A stretch of 64,000 nt of DNA. Source: Meghimatium bilineatum (taxonomy: Eukaryota > Mollusca > Gastropoda > Stylommatophora > Philomycidae). Under the pieces are notes generated by a model, which saw nothing but the letters and a program-made list of their open reading frames with translations, had not been told where the DNA came from and ran no database searches. This document shows positions 1 through 12,007 of this stretch, one piece after another. The position numbers and the translations under genes were made by a program. The stretch spans positions 30,420,133 to 30,484,132 of the forward strand of contig CM067315.1 of assembly GCA_034231615.1 (NCBI GenBank), in the 5' to 3' direction. The stretch's first letter is position 1, and the number at the start of each line of letters is the position of its first letter.

Positions 1-1590
1 TAATTTATCATTAGAAAAATATTTATTTGATTTTGAAACTTTTCAACACATTTTAGAAATGTATCTAGTTTATCATTAGAAATATATTTTTTTATTTTGT
101 TTTTCAAAATTTTCAACCCATCTCATAAATGTAACTACCGGTAGTTTCTCATTAGAAATATATTTTTTAATTTTCTATTTCAATCTTTTCAACGCATCTC
201 ATAAATGTATCTACCGGTAGATGATCACTAGAAATATATCTTTTCATTTACTTTTTCAAACGTTTCAACACATTTCATAAATGTATATAGTTTATCATTA
301 GAAATATATTTTTTTTATTTTCTTGTTCAAACTTTCAACACATTTCATAAATGTATCTAGTTTATCATTAGAAATATATTATTTTGATTTTCAAACTTTT
401 CAACACATTTCATAAATGTATCTAGTTTAACATTAGAAATATATTTTTTGATTTACTTTTCCAAACTTTTCAATACATCTCATAAATGTATCTACCGGTA
501 GATTATCACTAGAAATATATCTTTTCATTTTCTTTTTCAAACTTTTCAACACATTTCATAAATGTATATAGTTTATCATTAGAAATATTTTATTTTATTT
601 TCCTTTTTAAAACTTTTCAACACATTTCATAAATGAATATAGTTTATCATTCGAAATATATTTTTTTAATTTTCTTGTTCAAACATTTCAACATATTTCA
701 TAAATGTATATAGTTTATCACTAGAAATATATTTTTTGATTTTCTTTTCCAAATTTTTCAACACATTTCATAAATGTCTCTAGTTTATCATTAGAAATAT
801 ATTTTTTTGATTTTCAAACTTTTCAACACATTTCATAAGTGTATATAGTTTATCAATAGAAATTAATTTTTTATTTTGTTTTTGAAATTTTTCAACACAT
901 TTCATAAATGTATCTAATTTATCATTAGAAAAATATTTCTTTGATTTTGAAACTTTTCACCACATTTCAGAAATGTATCTAGTTTTATCATTAGAAATAT
1001 ATTTTTTGATTTTCTTTTCCAAACTTTTCAATACATCTCATAAATGTATCTACCGGTAGATGATCACTAGAAATATATCTTTTCATTTACTTTTTCAAAC
1101 TTTTCAACACATTTCATAAATGTATATAGTTTATCATTAGAAATATATTTTTTGTATTTTCAAAGTTTTCAACACATTTCATAAATGTATCTAGTTTAAC
1201 ATTAGAAATATATTTTTTGATTTACTTTTCCAAACTTTTCAATACATCTCATAAATGTATCTACCGGTAGATTATCACTAGAAATATATTTTTCCATTTT
1301 CTTTTTCAAACTTTTCAACACATTTCATAAATGTATCTAGTTTATCATTGGCAATATTTTTTTTGGATTTTCAAACATTTCAACACATTTCATAAATGTA
1401 AATAGTTTATCATTAGAAATATATTTTTTGATTTTCTTTTTCAAACTTTTCAACACATTTCATAAATGTATCTAGTTTATCATTAGAAATATATTTTTTT
1501 TAAATTTCAATCTTTTCAACACATTTCATAAATGTATCTAGTTTATCACTAGAAATATATTTTTTGATTTTCTTTTCCAAACTTTTCAAC
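1..1590 (+). repeat. Satellite array, ~70-bp monomers, first block
   Basis: About 22 head-to-tail monomers of roughly 70 bp. Each has a core reading approximately cttttcaacacatttcataa, then atgta plus tctag or ctaccggtag, then tttatcattagaaatata and a T-rich linker. The linker differs between monomers (for example ttttgattttcaaac, tttttattttcttgttcaaac, cttttcattttctttttcaaac). Some monomers carry taccggtag and others tatctag. No gene is visible. The block from about 361 recurs 2,262 bp downstream at about 2623; that offset includes the 808 bp added by the LINE insertion and its target-site duplication. Strand is arbitrary and follows the given orientation. Confidence 0.95.
1579..1590 (+). 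repeat. Target-site duplication of LINE fragment, left copy
   Basis: The 12-mer aaacttttcaac lies directly before the LINE fragment and is repeated exactly after it at 2387-2398. Removing 1591-2398 restores a normal monomer junction (aaacttttcaac followed by acatttcataaatg). That is what a staggered-cut insertion predicts. Confidence 0.8.
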
Positions 1591-2386
1591 TTAAATGACC
1601 AAACTTGCAGATGACCAGGTTTTATTCCACAACAGCATTAAAAACCTGCAAGACCACCTAAGCATAATAGACACAGCAGGCAAGCAATTTGGAATGAAAA
1701 TCAACATAGACAAAACAGAAGTAATCAATATTGCAAGAGAAAAGGAGAACATCAACATTCAGATAAATAATAAACAACTAAAACAAGTAGATGAATTCAA
1801 ATATCTGGGCAGCACATTGAGATATGACAACAAACAAGAAGCAGAAATAAACGCAAGATGTAACAAGGCCTGTCAGATCATTGGTCAATTAACACCTTTA
1901 CTAAGAAACAAAGATATTACACTAGAAATAAAGAAAGCACTTTTCAACACCATTTTCTTACCAACATTGTGTTATCAGTGTCAAACTTGTACATTAGATT
2001 CTAGTACAATACATAAGATTAACACCAATGAAATGAAATGTGTGAGACGTATGATTGGAGTTAGCTTGAGAGATAAAATCAGGAATGAAGCACTAAGGAA
2101 ACAATTAGGGATCAAGCCAACAATAGAATACATACAGAAACAACAAGTTAAATGGTACGGCCACATAACCAGACAGAAAGAGGAAATTATTATCAAAAAA
2201 ACACTTAACAAACGATACGAAAACAGGAGACCTATTGGACGCCCTCATAAAAGGTGGATAGATAGTGTATTAGAGACACTCGCAAATATAACAGCAGAGG
2301 AGGCAAATAGAAGGGCAAAAGACCGTACACTCACTCTCCCCTCAACACCGAAAGGTACATGAGGACAGAAAGAAGAAAAAAAGAAG
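1591..2386 (+). mobile_element. 5'-truncated non-LTR retrotransposon (LINE), 796 bp
   Basis: A 796-bp segment with no resemblance to the satellite, inserted in one monomer and flanked by a perfect 12-bp direct repeat. It begins a few codons before the ADD catalytic motif of a reverse transcriptase and runs to a purine-rich tail (gacagaaagaagaaaaaaag type) only 24 nt after the stop codon. 5' truncation, an A-rich 3' end and a target-site duplication of more than 10 bp are hallmarks of target-primed reverse transcription. The nearly absent 3' UTR and short simple-repeat tail recall RTE-type elements, but the clade is inferred from general appearance. The base composition is clearly less A+T-rich than the satellite. 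The insertion is younger than the surrounding array and carries no coding damage in the surviving part. Confidence 0.9.
1595..2362 (+). pseudogene. LINE reverse transcriptase, C-terminal fragment
   Basis: The 255-codon open frame holds only the C-terminal part of a LINE polyprotein; endonuclease and most RT motifs are missing. Residues 5-7 (ADD) are the two catalytic aspartates of RT motif C. GMKINIDKTE at 33-42 fits motif D with its lysine, and FKYLGSTL at 68-75 fits motif E. After these come LPTLCYQCQTCTL (122-134), RRMIGV with a following RDKIRN (151-164), KWYGHITR (186-193) and GRPHKRWID (215-223), the pattern seen in the C-terminal region of many animal LINE proteins. An intact element would copy its RNA at a nicked chromosomal site; this piece cannot. 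The ATG at 1595 is incidental: a TAA at 1592-1594 lies just upstream in frame, and true coding was removed by 5' truncation. No internal stop or frameshift is present, suggesting a recent insertion. I am confident of the family, not of the clade. Confidence 0.88.
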
Positions 2387-2398
2387 AAACTTTTCAAC
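2387..2398 (+). repeat. Target-site duplication of LINE fragment, right copy
   Basis: Exact second copy of aaacttttcaac. It directly follows the purine-rich LINE tail and continues into a normal satellite monomer. Confidence 0.8.
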
Positions 2399-5184
2399 AC
2401 ATTTCATAAATGTATCTAGTTTATCATTAGAAATATATTTTTTTTATTTTCTTGTTCAAACTTTCAACACATTTCATAAATGTATCTAGTTTATCATTAG
2501 AAATATATTTTCTTGTTCAAACTTTTCAACACATTTCATAAATGTATCTAGTTTATCATTAGAAATATATATTTTTTTATTTTCTTGTTCAAACTTTCAA
2601 CACATTTCATAAATGTATCTAGTTTATCATTAGAAATATATTATTTTGATTTTCAAACTTTTCAACACATTTCATAAATGTATCTAGTTTAACATTAGAA
2701 ATATATTTTTTGATTTACTTTTCCAAACTTTTCAATACATCTCATAAATGTATCTACCGGTAGATTATCACTAGAAATATATCTTTTCATTTTCTTTTTC
2801 AAACTTTTCAACACATTTCATAAATGTATATAGTTTATCATTAGAAATATTTTATTTTATTTTCCTTTTTAAAACATTTCAACACATTTCATAAATGAAT
2901 ACAGTTTATCATTCGAAATATATTTTTTTTATTTTCTTGTTCAAACTTTTCAACACATTTCATAAGTGTATATAGTTTATCAATAGAAATTTATTTTTTG
3001 ATTTTCTTTTTGAAATTTTTCAACACATTTCATAAATGTATCTAATTTATCATTAGAAAAATATTTCTTTGATTTTGAAACTTTTCACCACATTTCAGAA
3101 ATGTATCTAGTTTTATCATTAGAAATATATTTTTTTATTTTCTTTTTCAAACTTTTCAACACATCTCATAAATGTAAGTACCGGTAGTTTGTCATTAGAA
3201 ATATATTTTTTAATTTTTTTTTCAATCTTTTCAACGCATCTCATAAATGTATCTACCGGTAGATTATCACTAGAAATATATCTTTTCATTTTCTTTTTCA
3301 ATCTTTTCAACACATTTCATAAATGTATACAGTTTATCATTATAAATAATTTTTTTTTTCTTGTTCAAACTTTTCAACATATTTCATAAGTGTATATAGT
3401 TTATCAATAGAAATTTATTTTTTGATTGTGTTTTTGAAATTTTTCAACACATTTCATAAAGGTATCTAGTTTATCATTAGAAAAATATTTCTTTGATTTT
3501 GAAACTTTTCAACATATTTTAGAAATGTATCTAGTTTATCAATAGAAATTTATTTTTTGATTTTCTTTTTGAAATTTTTCAACACATTTCATAAATGTAA
3601 CTACCGGTAGTTTCTCATTAGAAATATATTTTTTAATTTTCTATTTCAATCTTTTCAACGCATCTCATAAATGTATCTAGCGGTAGATGATCACTAGAAA
3701 TATATCTTTTCATTTACTTTTTCAAACTTTTCAGCACATTTCATAAATGTATATAGTTTATCATTAGAAATATATTTTTTTTATTTTCTTGTTCAAACTT
3801 TCAACACATTTCATAAATGTATCTAGTTTATCATTAGAAATATATTATTTTGATTTTCAAACTTTTCAACACATTTCATAAATGTATATAGTTTATCATT
3901 AGAAATATATTTTTTGTATTTTCAAACTTTTCAACGCATTTCATAAATGTATCTAGTTTAACATTAGAAATATATTTTTTGATTTACTTTTCCAAACTTT
4001 TCAATACATCTCATAAATGTATCTACCGGTAGATTATCACTAGAAATATATCTTTTCATTTTCTTTTTCAAACTTTTCAACACATTTCATAAATGTATAT
4101 AGTTTATCATTAGAAATATTTTATTTTATTTTCCTTTTTAAAACTTTTCAACACATTTCATAAATGAATATAGTTTATCATTCAAAATATATTTTTTTTA
4201 TTTTCTTGTTCAAACATTTCAACATATTTCATAAATGTATATAGTTTATCACTAGAAATATATTTTTTGATTTTCTTTTCCAAACTTTTCAACACATTTC
4301 ATAAATGTCTCTAGTTTATCATTAGAAATATATTATTTTGATTTTCAAACTTTTCAACACATTTCATAAGTGTATATAGTTTATCAATAGAAATTAATTT
4401 TTTATTTTGTTTTTGAAATTTTTCAACACATTTCATAAATGTATATAGTTTATCATTAGAAATATATTTTTTGTATTTTCAAAGTTTTCAACACATTTCA
4501 TAAATGTATCTAGTTTAACATTAGAAATATATTTTTTGATTTACTTTTCCAAACTTTTCAATACATCTCATAAATGTATCTACCGGTAGATTGTCACTAG
4601 AAATATATTTTTCCATTTTCTTTTTCAAACTTTTCAACACATTTCATAAATGTATATAGTTTATCATTAGAAATATTTTATTTTATTTTCTTAAACTTTT
4701 CAACACTTTTCATAAATGCATATAGTTTATCATTAGAAATATATTTTTTTTATTTTCTTGTTCAAACTTTCAACATATTTCAATAAATGTATCTAGTTTA
4801 TCACTAGAAATATATTTTTTTAGTTTCTTTTTCAAACTTTTCAACACATTTCATAAATGTATCTAGTTTATCATTAGCAATATTTTTTTTGGATTTTCAA
4901 ACATTTCAACACATTTCATAAATGTAAATAGTTTATCATTAGAAATATATTTTTTGATTTTCTTTTTCAAACTTATCAACACATTTCATAAATGTATCTA
5001 GTTTATCATTAGAAATATATTTTTTATTTTCTTTTTCAAACTTTTCAACACATCTCATAAATATATCTAGTTTATCATTAGAAATATATTTTTTTATTTT
5101 CAAACATTTCAACACATTTCATAAATGTATCTAGTTTATCATTAGAAATATATTTTTTTTAAATTTCAAACTTTTCAACACATC

Positions 5185-5195
5185 TCATAAATGTA
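5185..5195 (+). repeat. Direct repeat left of foldback element (candidate TSD)
   Basis: The 11-mer tcataaatgta ends just where the element begins and recurs at 6524-6534 just after it. Joining the two restores a normal monomer (tcataaatgtatctaccgg). The same 11-mer is common in the satellite, so the duplication is likely but less certain than for the LINE. Confidence 0.65.
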
Positions 5196-5666
5196 TATTA
5201 ATAAAAATATATTTTTAAGAAAAAAAAACAAAAAACATACAATAAAACTAAACAGGACAATTCTCAACGTATCGGCTCAAATTGAACCTTTTTCAAGAGA
5301 CAAACAACAGAAAACGACAAAACAAAAAACAAAATAGATGTCTATATTTCATCAAGCCCTCGTCTCCATAATAGCGCAGGGATGGCAACGCATCTAGTAA
5401 AAGTGAAAATGCGTCCATTCATTATAAACAAACCGAAAGTGGGAAATTAGAGACACTATAGATGAGTGCAAGAATAATGAAAGAAAAAGATAAGAAAAAT
5501 ACCCCTTTTGTCACTTTATCAGACAGGCAGGTTTTAAGAACATAGTCACAACAGGCACGACTGAAGGGAACAGAGACAGATGGGGACGTGAGAAAATATT
5601 CATGTGACAACCTAGCAAGGCTTGGAAACAACGATCCTGATAACAATACTGTGAACAGAGACCCAT
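5196..5666 (+). repeat. Foldback left arm (471 bp)
   Basis: Starts tattaataaaaatatat and ends gaacagagacccat. It is the reverse complement of 5943-6412. It contains ttctcaacgtatcggctcaa at 5261-5280, the mirror of the ggttcaatttgagccgatac motif in the right arm. It can pair with the right arm to form a stem of about 470 bp. Confidence 0.92.
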
Positions 5667-5942
5667 CTGCATTTTGTGTGGGTATCCTTCACATATCTGT
5701 GTCCATCTTGTTATGTGTTTATTTCTTGACTCTTGGTGTGTGTTTACATTTCTATGTATGTTTAGGTTTTGTTTTATATATATGTTTATGTCTATATTTG
5801 GTTTCACATTCATTCCATGCGTTTTCAAATGTTGATTCTTCTTCTATCCTTCCTTCCCCAAACCCACTCACCCCACCACCACACAACCTCATCATTACTC
5901 ATCTATCATTGTCATATGCCATTCTTGTTGGCGTAGGTGACC
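5667..5942 (+). other. Unique centre of foldback element
   Basis: 276 bp between the arms, rich in T and TG on the + strand in the first half (tgtgtgggtatcc, tgtttatgtctata) and C-rich in the second half (cttccttccccaaaccc, ccccaccaccacac near 5850-5885). It is not repeated elsewhere in the window. A long open frame crosses it (5588-6187) but looks like low-complexity hydrophobic translation with no recognisable domain. Confidence 0.75.
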
Positions 5943-6412
5943 ATGGGTCTCTGTTCACAGTATTGTTATCAGGATCGTTGTTTCCAAGCCTTGCTAGGTT
6001 GTCACATGAATATTTTCTCACGTCCCCATCTGTCTCTGTTCCCTTCAGTCGTGCCTGTTGTGACTATGTTCTTAAAACCTGCCTGTCTGATAAAGTGACA
6101 AAAGGGGTATTTTTCTTATCTTTTTCTTTCATTATTCTTGCACTCATCTATAGTGTCTCTAATTTCCCACTTTCGGTTTGTTTATAATGAATGGACGCAT
6201 TTTCACTTTTACTAGATGCGTTGCCATCCCTGCGCTATTATGGAGACGAGGGCTTGATGAAATATAGACATCTATTTTGTTTTTTGTTTTGTCGTTTTCT
6301 GTTGTTTGTCTCTTGAAAAAGGTTCAATTTGAGCCGATACGTTGAGAATTGTCCTGTTTAGTTTTATTGTATGTTTTTTGTTTTTTTTCTTAAAAATATA
6401 TTTTTATTAATA
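5943..6412 (+). repeat. Foldback right arm (470 bp)
   Basis: Begins atgggtctctgttcacag and ends tttttattaata. It contains gaaaaaggttcaatttgagc with ccgatacgttgag after it (about 6315-6346). That resembles the GAAG...CGAAACGTT-type signature I associate with ends of some animal retroelements; this is a recollection, not a database match. Confidence 0.92.
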
Positions 6413-6523
6413 GGCTAGGTAAGTGTTTTAGTAACCTTTTTACCTCATTTTGCGTTACTATTTGTTCATTAGGTTACTGCGGCACCATCCACTTTGTCGG
6501 ACACCCTCTGACCATTTGGTTAT
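6413..6523 (+). other. Non-palindromic tail of foldback element
   Basis: 111 bp with no copy on the left side, including tactgcggcaccatccac and gtcggacaccctctgacc. An 8-bp inverted repeat, agtaacct at 6430-6437 and aggttact at 6471-6478, could form a small stem-loop. This stretch makes the element asymmetric. Confidence 0.75.
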
Positions 6524-6534
6524 TCATAAATGTA
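6524..6534 (+). repeat. Direct repeat right of foldback element (candidate TSD)
   Basis: Second copy of tcataaatgta, running straight into the satellite sequence tctaccggtag. Confidence 0.65.
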
Positions 6535-7349
6535 TCTACCGGTAGATTATCACTAGAAATATATCTTTTCATTTTCTTTTTCAATCATTGCAACACATTT
6601 CATAAATGTATCTAGTTTATCATTAGAAATATATTTTTTGATTTTCTTTTTCAAACTTTTTAACACATTTCATAAATGTATCTAGTTTATCATTAGAAAT
6701 ATATTTTTTGATTTCTTTTTCAAACTTTTCAACATATTTCATAAATGTATCTAGTTTATCATTAGAAATATATTTTTTGATTTTGTTTTTGAAATTTTTC
6801 AACACATTTCATAAATGTATCTAATTTATCATTAGAAAAATATTTCTTTGATTTTGAAACTTTTCACCACATTTCAGAAATGTATCTAGTTTTATCATTA
6901 GAAATATATTTTTTTATTTTCTTTTTCAAACTTTTCAACACATCTCATAAATGTAAGTACCGGTAGTTTGTTATTAGAAATATATCTTTTCATTTTCTTT
7001 TTCAAACTTTTCAACACATTTCATAAATGTATATAGTTTATCATTCGAAATATTTTATTTTATTTTCTTTTTTAAAACTTTTCAACACATTTCATAAATG
7101 CATATAGTTTATCATTAGAAATATATTTTTTTTATTTTCTTATTCAAACTTTAACATATTTCATAAATGTATCTAGTTTATCACTAGAAATATATTTTTT
7201 TAGTTTCTTTTTCAAACTTTTCAACACATTTCATAAATGTATCTAGTTTATCATTAGCAATATTTTTTTCGGATTTTCAAACATTTCAACACATTTCATA
7301 AATGTAAATAGTTTATCATTAGAAATATATTTTTTATTTTCTTTTTCAA
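6524..7349 (+). repeat. Satellite array after foldback element
   Basis: About 12 monomers. Around 6620-6840 several consecutive monomers share the plain tatctag...gattttctttttcaaac form, and further types follow. No gene. The array resumes mid-monomer, in the phase expected from the insertion. Confidence 0.92.
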
Positions 7350-10300
7350 ACTTTTCAACACATCTCATAAATGTATCTACCGGTAGATGATCACTAGAAA
7401 TATATCTTTTTATTTACTTTTTCAAACTTTTCAACACATTTCATAAATGTATATAGTTTATCATTAGAAATTTTTTTTTTTATTTTCTTACATTTCAACA
7501 CATTTCATAAATGTAAATAGTTTATCATTAGAAATATATTTTTTGATTTTCTTTTTCAAACTTAACACATTTCATAAATGTATCTAGTTTATCATTAGAA
7601 ATATATTTTTTATTTTCTTTTTCAAACTTTTCAATACATCTCATAAATGTATCTACCGGTAGATTATCACTAGAAATATATCTTTTCATTTTCTTTTTCA
7701 AACTTTTCAACACATTTCATAAATGTATATAGTTTATCATTAGAAATATTTTATTTTATTTTCCTTTTTAAAACTTTTCAACACATTTCATAAATGAATA
7801 TAGTTTATCATTCGAAATATATTTTTTTTATTTTCTTGTTCAAACATTTCAACATATTTCATAAATGTATATAGTTTATCACTAGAAATATATTTTTTGA
7901 TTTTCTTTTCCAAACTTTTCAACACATTTCATAAATGTCTCTAGTTTATCATTAGAAATATATTTTTTTGATTTTCAAACTTTTCAACACATTTCATAAG
8001 TGTATATAGTTTATCAATAGAAATTTATTTTTTGATTGTGTTTTTGAAATTTTTCAACACATTTCATAAATGTATCTAATTTATCATTAGAAAAATATTT
8101 CTTTGATTTTGTAACTTTTCACCACATTTCAGAAATGTATCTAGTTTTATCATTAGAAATATATTTTTTTATTTTCTTTTTCAAACTTTTCAACACATCT
8201 CATAAATGTAAGTACCGGTAGTTTGTCATTAGAAATATATCTTTTCATTTTCTTTTTGAAACTTTTCAACACATTTCATAAATGTATATAGTTTATCATT
8301 AGAAATATTTTATATTATTTCCTTTTTAAAACATTTCAACACATTTCATAAATGAATATAGTTTATCATTTGAAATATATTTTGTTTATTTTCTTGTTCA
8401 AACTTTTCAACACATTTCATAAGTGTATATAGTTTATCAACAGAAATTTATTTTTTGATTTTCTTTTTGAAATTTTTCAACACATTTCATAAATGTATCT
8501 AATTTATCATTAGAAAAAATATTTCTTTGATTTTGAAACTTTTCACCACATTTCAGAAATGTATCTTCTTTATCACTAGAAATATATTTTTTTAGTTTCT
8601 TTTTCAAACTTTTCAACACATTTCATAAATGTATCTAGTTTATCATTAGCAATATTTTTTTTGGATTTTCAAACATTTCTACACATTTCATAAATGTAAA
8701 TAGTTTATCATTAGAAATATATTTTTTGATTTTCTTTTTCAAACTTATCAACACATTTTAAATGTATCTAGTTTATCATTAGAAATATATTTTTTGATTT
8801 TCAAACATTTCAAAACATTTCATAAATGTATCTAGTTTATCATTAGAAATATATTTTTTTTAAATTTCAAACTTTTCAACACATCTCATAAATGTATCTA
8901 CCGGTAGATTATCACTAGAAATATATCTTTTCATTTTCTTTTTCAATCTTTTCAACACATTTCATAAATGTATACAGTTTATCATTATAAATAATTTTTT
9001 TTTCTTGTTCAAACTTTTCAACATATTTCATAAGTGTATATAGTTTATCAATAGAAATTTATTTTCTGATTGTGTTTTTGAAATTTTTCAACACATTTCA
9101 TAAATGTATCTAATTTATGATTAGAAAAATATTTCTTTGATTTTGAAACTTTTCAAAACATTTTAGAAATGTATCTAGTTTATCATTAGAAATATATTTT
9201 TTTATTTTGTTTTTCAAAATTTTCAATACATCTCATAAATGTATCTACTGGTAGATTATCACTAGAAATATATCTTTTCATTTTCTTTTTCAAACTTTTC
9301 AACACATTTCATAAATGTATATAGTTTATCATTAGAAATATTTTATTTTATTTTCCTTTTTAAAACTTTTCAACACATTTCATAAATGAATATAGTTTAT
9401 CATTCGAAATATATTTTTTTTTATTTTCTTGTTCAAACATTTCAACATATTTCATAAATGTATATAGTTTATCACTAGAAATATATTTTTTGATTTTCTT
9501 TTCCAAACTTTTCAACACATTTCATAAATGTCTCTAGTTTATCATTAGAAATATATTTTTTTGATTTTCAAACTTTTCAACACATTTCATAAGTGTATAT
9601 AGTTTATCAATAGAAATTTATTTTTTGATTTTGTTTTTGAAATTTTTCAACACATTTCATAAATGTATCTAATTTATCATTAGAAAAATATTTCTTTGAT
9701 TTTGAAACTTTTCACCACATTTCAGAAATGTATCTAGTTTTATCATTAGAAATATATTTTTTTATTTTCTTTTTCAAACTTTTCAACACATCTCATAAAT
9801 GTAAGTACCGGTAGTTTGTCATTAGAAATATATCTTTTCATTTTCTTTTTCAAACTTTTCAACACATTTCATAAATGTATATAGTTTATCATTAGAAATA
9901 TTTTATTTTATTTTCTTTTTTAAAACTTTTCAACACATTTCATAAATGCATATAGTTTATCATTAGAAATATATTTTTTTTATTTTCTTGTTCAAACTTT
10001 CAACATATTTCATAAATGTATCTTCTTTATCACTAGAAATAAATTTTTTTAGTTTCTTTTTCAAACTTTTCAACACATTTCATAAATGTATCTAGTTTAT
10101 CATTAGCAATATTTTTTTTGGATTTTCAAACATTTCTACACATTTCATAAATGTAAATAGTTTATCATTAGAAATATATTTTTTGATTTTCTTTTTCAAA
10201 CTTATCAACACATTTTAAATGTATCTAGTTTATCATTAGAAATATATTTTTTATTTTCTTTTTCAAACTTTTCAACACATCTCATAAATATATCTAGTTT

Positions 10301-12007
10301 ATCATTAGAAATATATTTTTTGATTTTCAAACATTTCAACACATTTCATAAATGTATCTAGTTTATCATTAGAAATATATTTTTTTTAAATTTCAAACTT
10401 TTCAACACATCTCATAAATGTATCTACCGGTAGATTATCACTAGAAATATATCTTTTCATTTTCTTTTTCAATCTTTTCAACACATTTCATAAATGTATA
10501 CAGTTTATCATTATAAATAATTTTTTTTTTCTTGTTCAAACTTTTCAACATATTTCATAAGTGTATATAGTTTATCAATAGAAATTTATTTTCTGATTGT
10601 GTTTTTGAAATTTTTCAACACATTTCATAAATGTATCTAATTTATGATTAGAAAAATATTTCTTTGATTTTGAAACTTTTCAACACATTTTAGAAATGTA
10701 TCTAGTTTATCATTAGAAATATATTTTTTTATTTTGTTTTTCAAAATTTTCAACACATCTCATAAATGTAACTACCGGTAGTTTCTCATTAGAAATATAT
10801 TTTTTAATTTTCTATTTCAATCTTTTCAACGCATCTCATAAATGTATCTACCGGTAGATGATCACTAGAAATATATCTTTTCATTTTCTTTTTCAATCTT
10901 TTCAACACATTTCATAAATGTATACAGTTTATCATTATAAATAATTTATTTTTTTCTTGTTCAAACTTTTCAACATATTTCAAAAGTGTATATAGTTTAT
11001 CAATAGAAATTTATTTTCTGATTGTGTTTTTGAAATTTTTCAACACATTTCATAAATGTATCTAGTTTAGCATTAGAAAAATATTTCTTTGATTTTGAAA
11101 CTTTTCAACACATTTTAGAAATGTATATAGTTTATCAATAGAAATTTATTTTCTGATTGTGTTTTTGAAATTTTTCAACACATTTCATAAATGTATCTAG
11201 TTTTTCATTAGAAAAATATTTCTTTGATTTTGAAACTTTTCAACACATTTTAGAAATGTATCTAGTTTATCAATAGAAATTTATTTTTTGATTTTCTTTT
11301 TGAAATTTTTCAACACATTTCATAAATGTATCTAATTTATCATTAGAAAAATATTTCTTTGATTTTGAAACTTTTCAACACATTTTAGAAATGTATCTAG
11401 TTTATCATTAGAAATATATTTTTTTATTTTGCTTTTCAAAATTTTCAACACATCTCATAAATGTAACTACCGGTAGTTTCTCATTAGAAATATATTTTTT
11501 AATTTTCTATTTCAATATTTTCAACGCATCTCATAAATGTATCTACCGGTAGAAGATCACTAGAAATATATCTTTACATTTACTCTTTCAAACTTTTCAA
11601 CACATTTCATAAATGTATATAGTTTATCACTAGAAATATATTTTTTGATTTTCTTTTCCAAACTTTTCAACACATTTCATAAATGTCTCTAGTTTATCAT
11701 TAGAAATATATTTTTTTGATTTTCAAACTTTTCAACACATTTCATAAGTGTATATAGTTTATCAATAGAAATTTATTTTCTGATTGTGTTTTTGAAATTT
11801 TTCAACACATTTCATAAATGTATCTAATTTATGATTAGAAAAATATTTCTTTGATTTTGAAACTTTTCAACACATTTTAGAAATGTATCTAGTTTATCAT
11901 TAGAAATATATTTTTTTATTTTGTTTTTCAAACTTTTCAACACATCTCATAAATGTAACTACCTGTAGTTTCTCATTAGAAATATATTTTTTAATTTTCT
12001 TTTTCAA
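7350..12007 (+). repeat. 4,658-bp higher-order repeat, copy 1
   Basis: The sequence recurs 4,658 bp downstream: marker tracts at 7528-7713 and 8437-8619 reappear at 12186-12371 and 13095-13277. The left edge is near 7350, because before it the two copies carry different monomers (gtaaatagtttatc against gtaactacctgtag). About 66 monomers. Internal sub-repeats exist: gtatcttctttatcac occurs near 8563 and 10018, a spacing of about 1,455 bp. No gene. Confidence 0.88.

Larger units (their letters stand above)
2387..5195 (+). repeat. Satellite array between LINE and foldback element
   Basis: About 40 monomers of the same family with no gene. Short segments are shared with the first block: the marker tattattttg occurs at 377, 2639 and 3843, giving 2,262- and 1,204-bp spacings. 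Monomers here include cattttagaaatg, catttcagaaatg, gaatatag and gtctctag variants typical of the window's first 36 kb. A compressed monomer with the linker tattttcttgttcaaac is present near 2500. Confidence 0.93.
5196..6523. mobile_element. Foldback insertion with 470-bp inverted arms
   Basis: A 1,328-bp block unlike the satellite. It consists of a left arm (5196-5666), a unique centre (5667-5942), a right arm that is the reverse complement of the left (5943-6412), and a non-palindromic tail (6413-6523). The segments I compared along the arms match, apart from one base in an A-run (9 A after 5219 against 8 T at 6381-6388). No credible transposase or reverse transcriptase is encoded, so it must be non-autonomous or a fragment. 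The asymmetric tail and long variable-type direct repeat argue against a simple cut-and-paste MITE. A 5'-truncated Penelope-like element carrying an inverted copy of its own end is one possible explanation (inference). Confidence 0.8.

Noticed and set aside
200-220. CENP-B box in the taccggtag monomers
   Set aside because: The G/C-bearing part is only CTACCGGTAG; the TTCG...A..CGGG pattern of a CENP-B box is not there.
1981-2211. 76-codon minus-strand frame inside the LINE
   Set aside because: Antisense shadow of the reverse transcriptase fragment, which has clear conserved motifs on the plus strand.
5511-5828. 105-codon minus-strand frame in the foldback element
   Set aside because: Overlaps other frames on the palindrome, shows no motif and has no supporting context.
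5588-6187. 199-codon open frame across the foldback element
   Set aside because: It runs through left arm, centre and right arm; its end is shared with a minus-strand frame at 5422-5646 simply because the arms are inverted copies. The translation is low-complexity and hydrophobic, with no recognised domain.
6240-6275. Possible hammerhead ribozyme, since some Penelope-like elements carry one
   Set aside because: The only candidate is ggcttgatgaaatat; I could not find the required CTGATGA...GAAA core with pairing stems on either strand in this part of the arms.
5196-6412. Simple MITE or cut-and-paste transposon with terminal inverted repeats
   Set aside because: The right side has 111 bp of non-palindromic sequence before the flanking repeat, so the inverted repeats are not terminal on both sides unless the tail belongs to something else.
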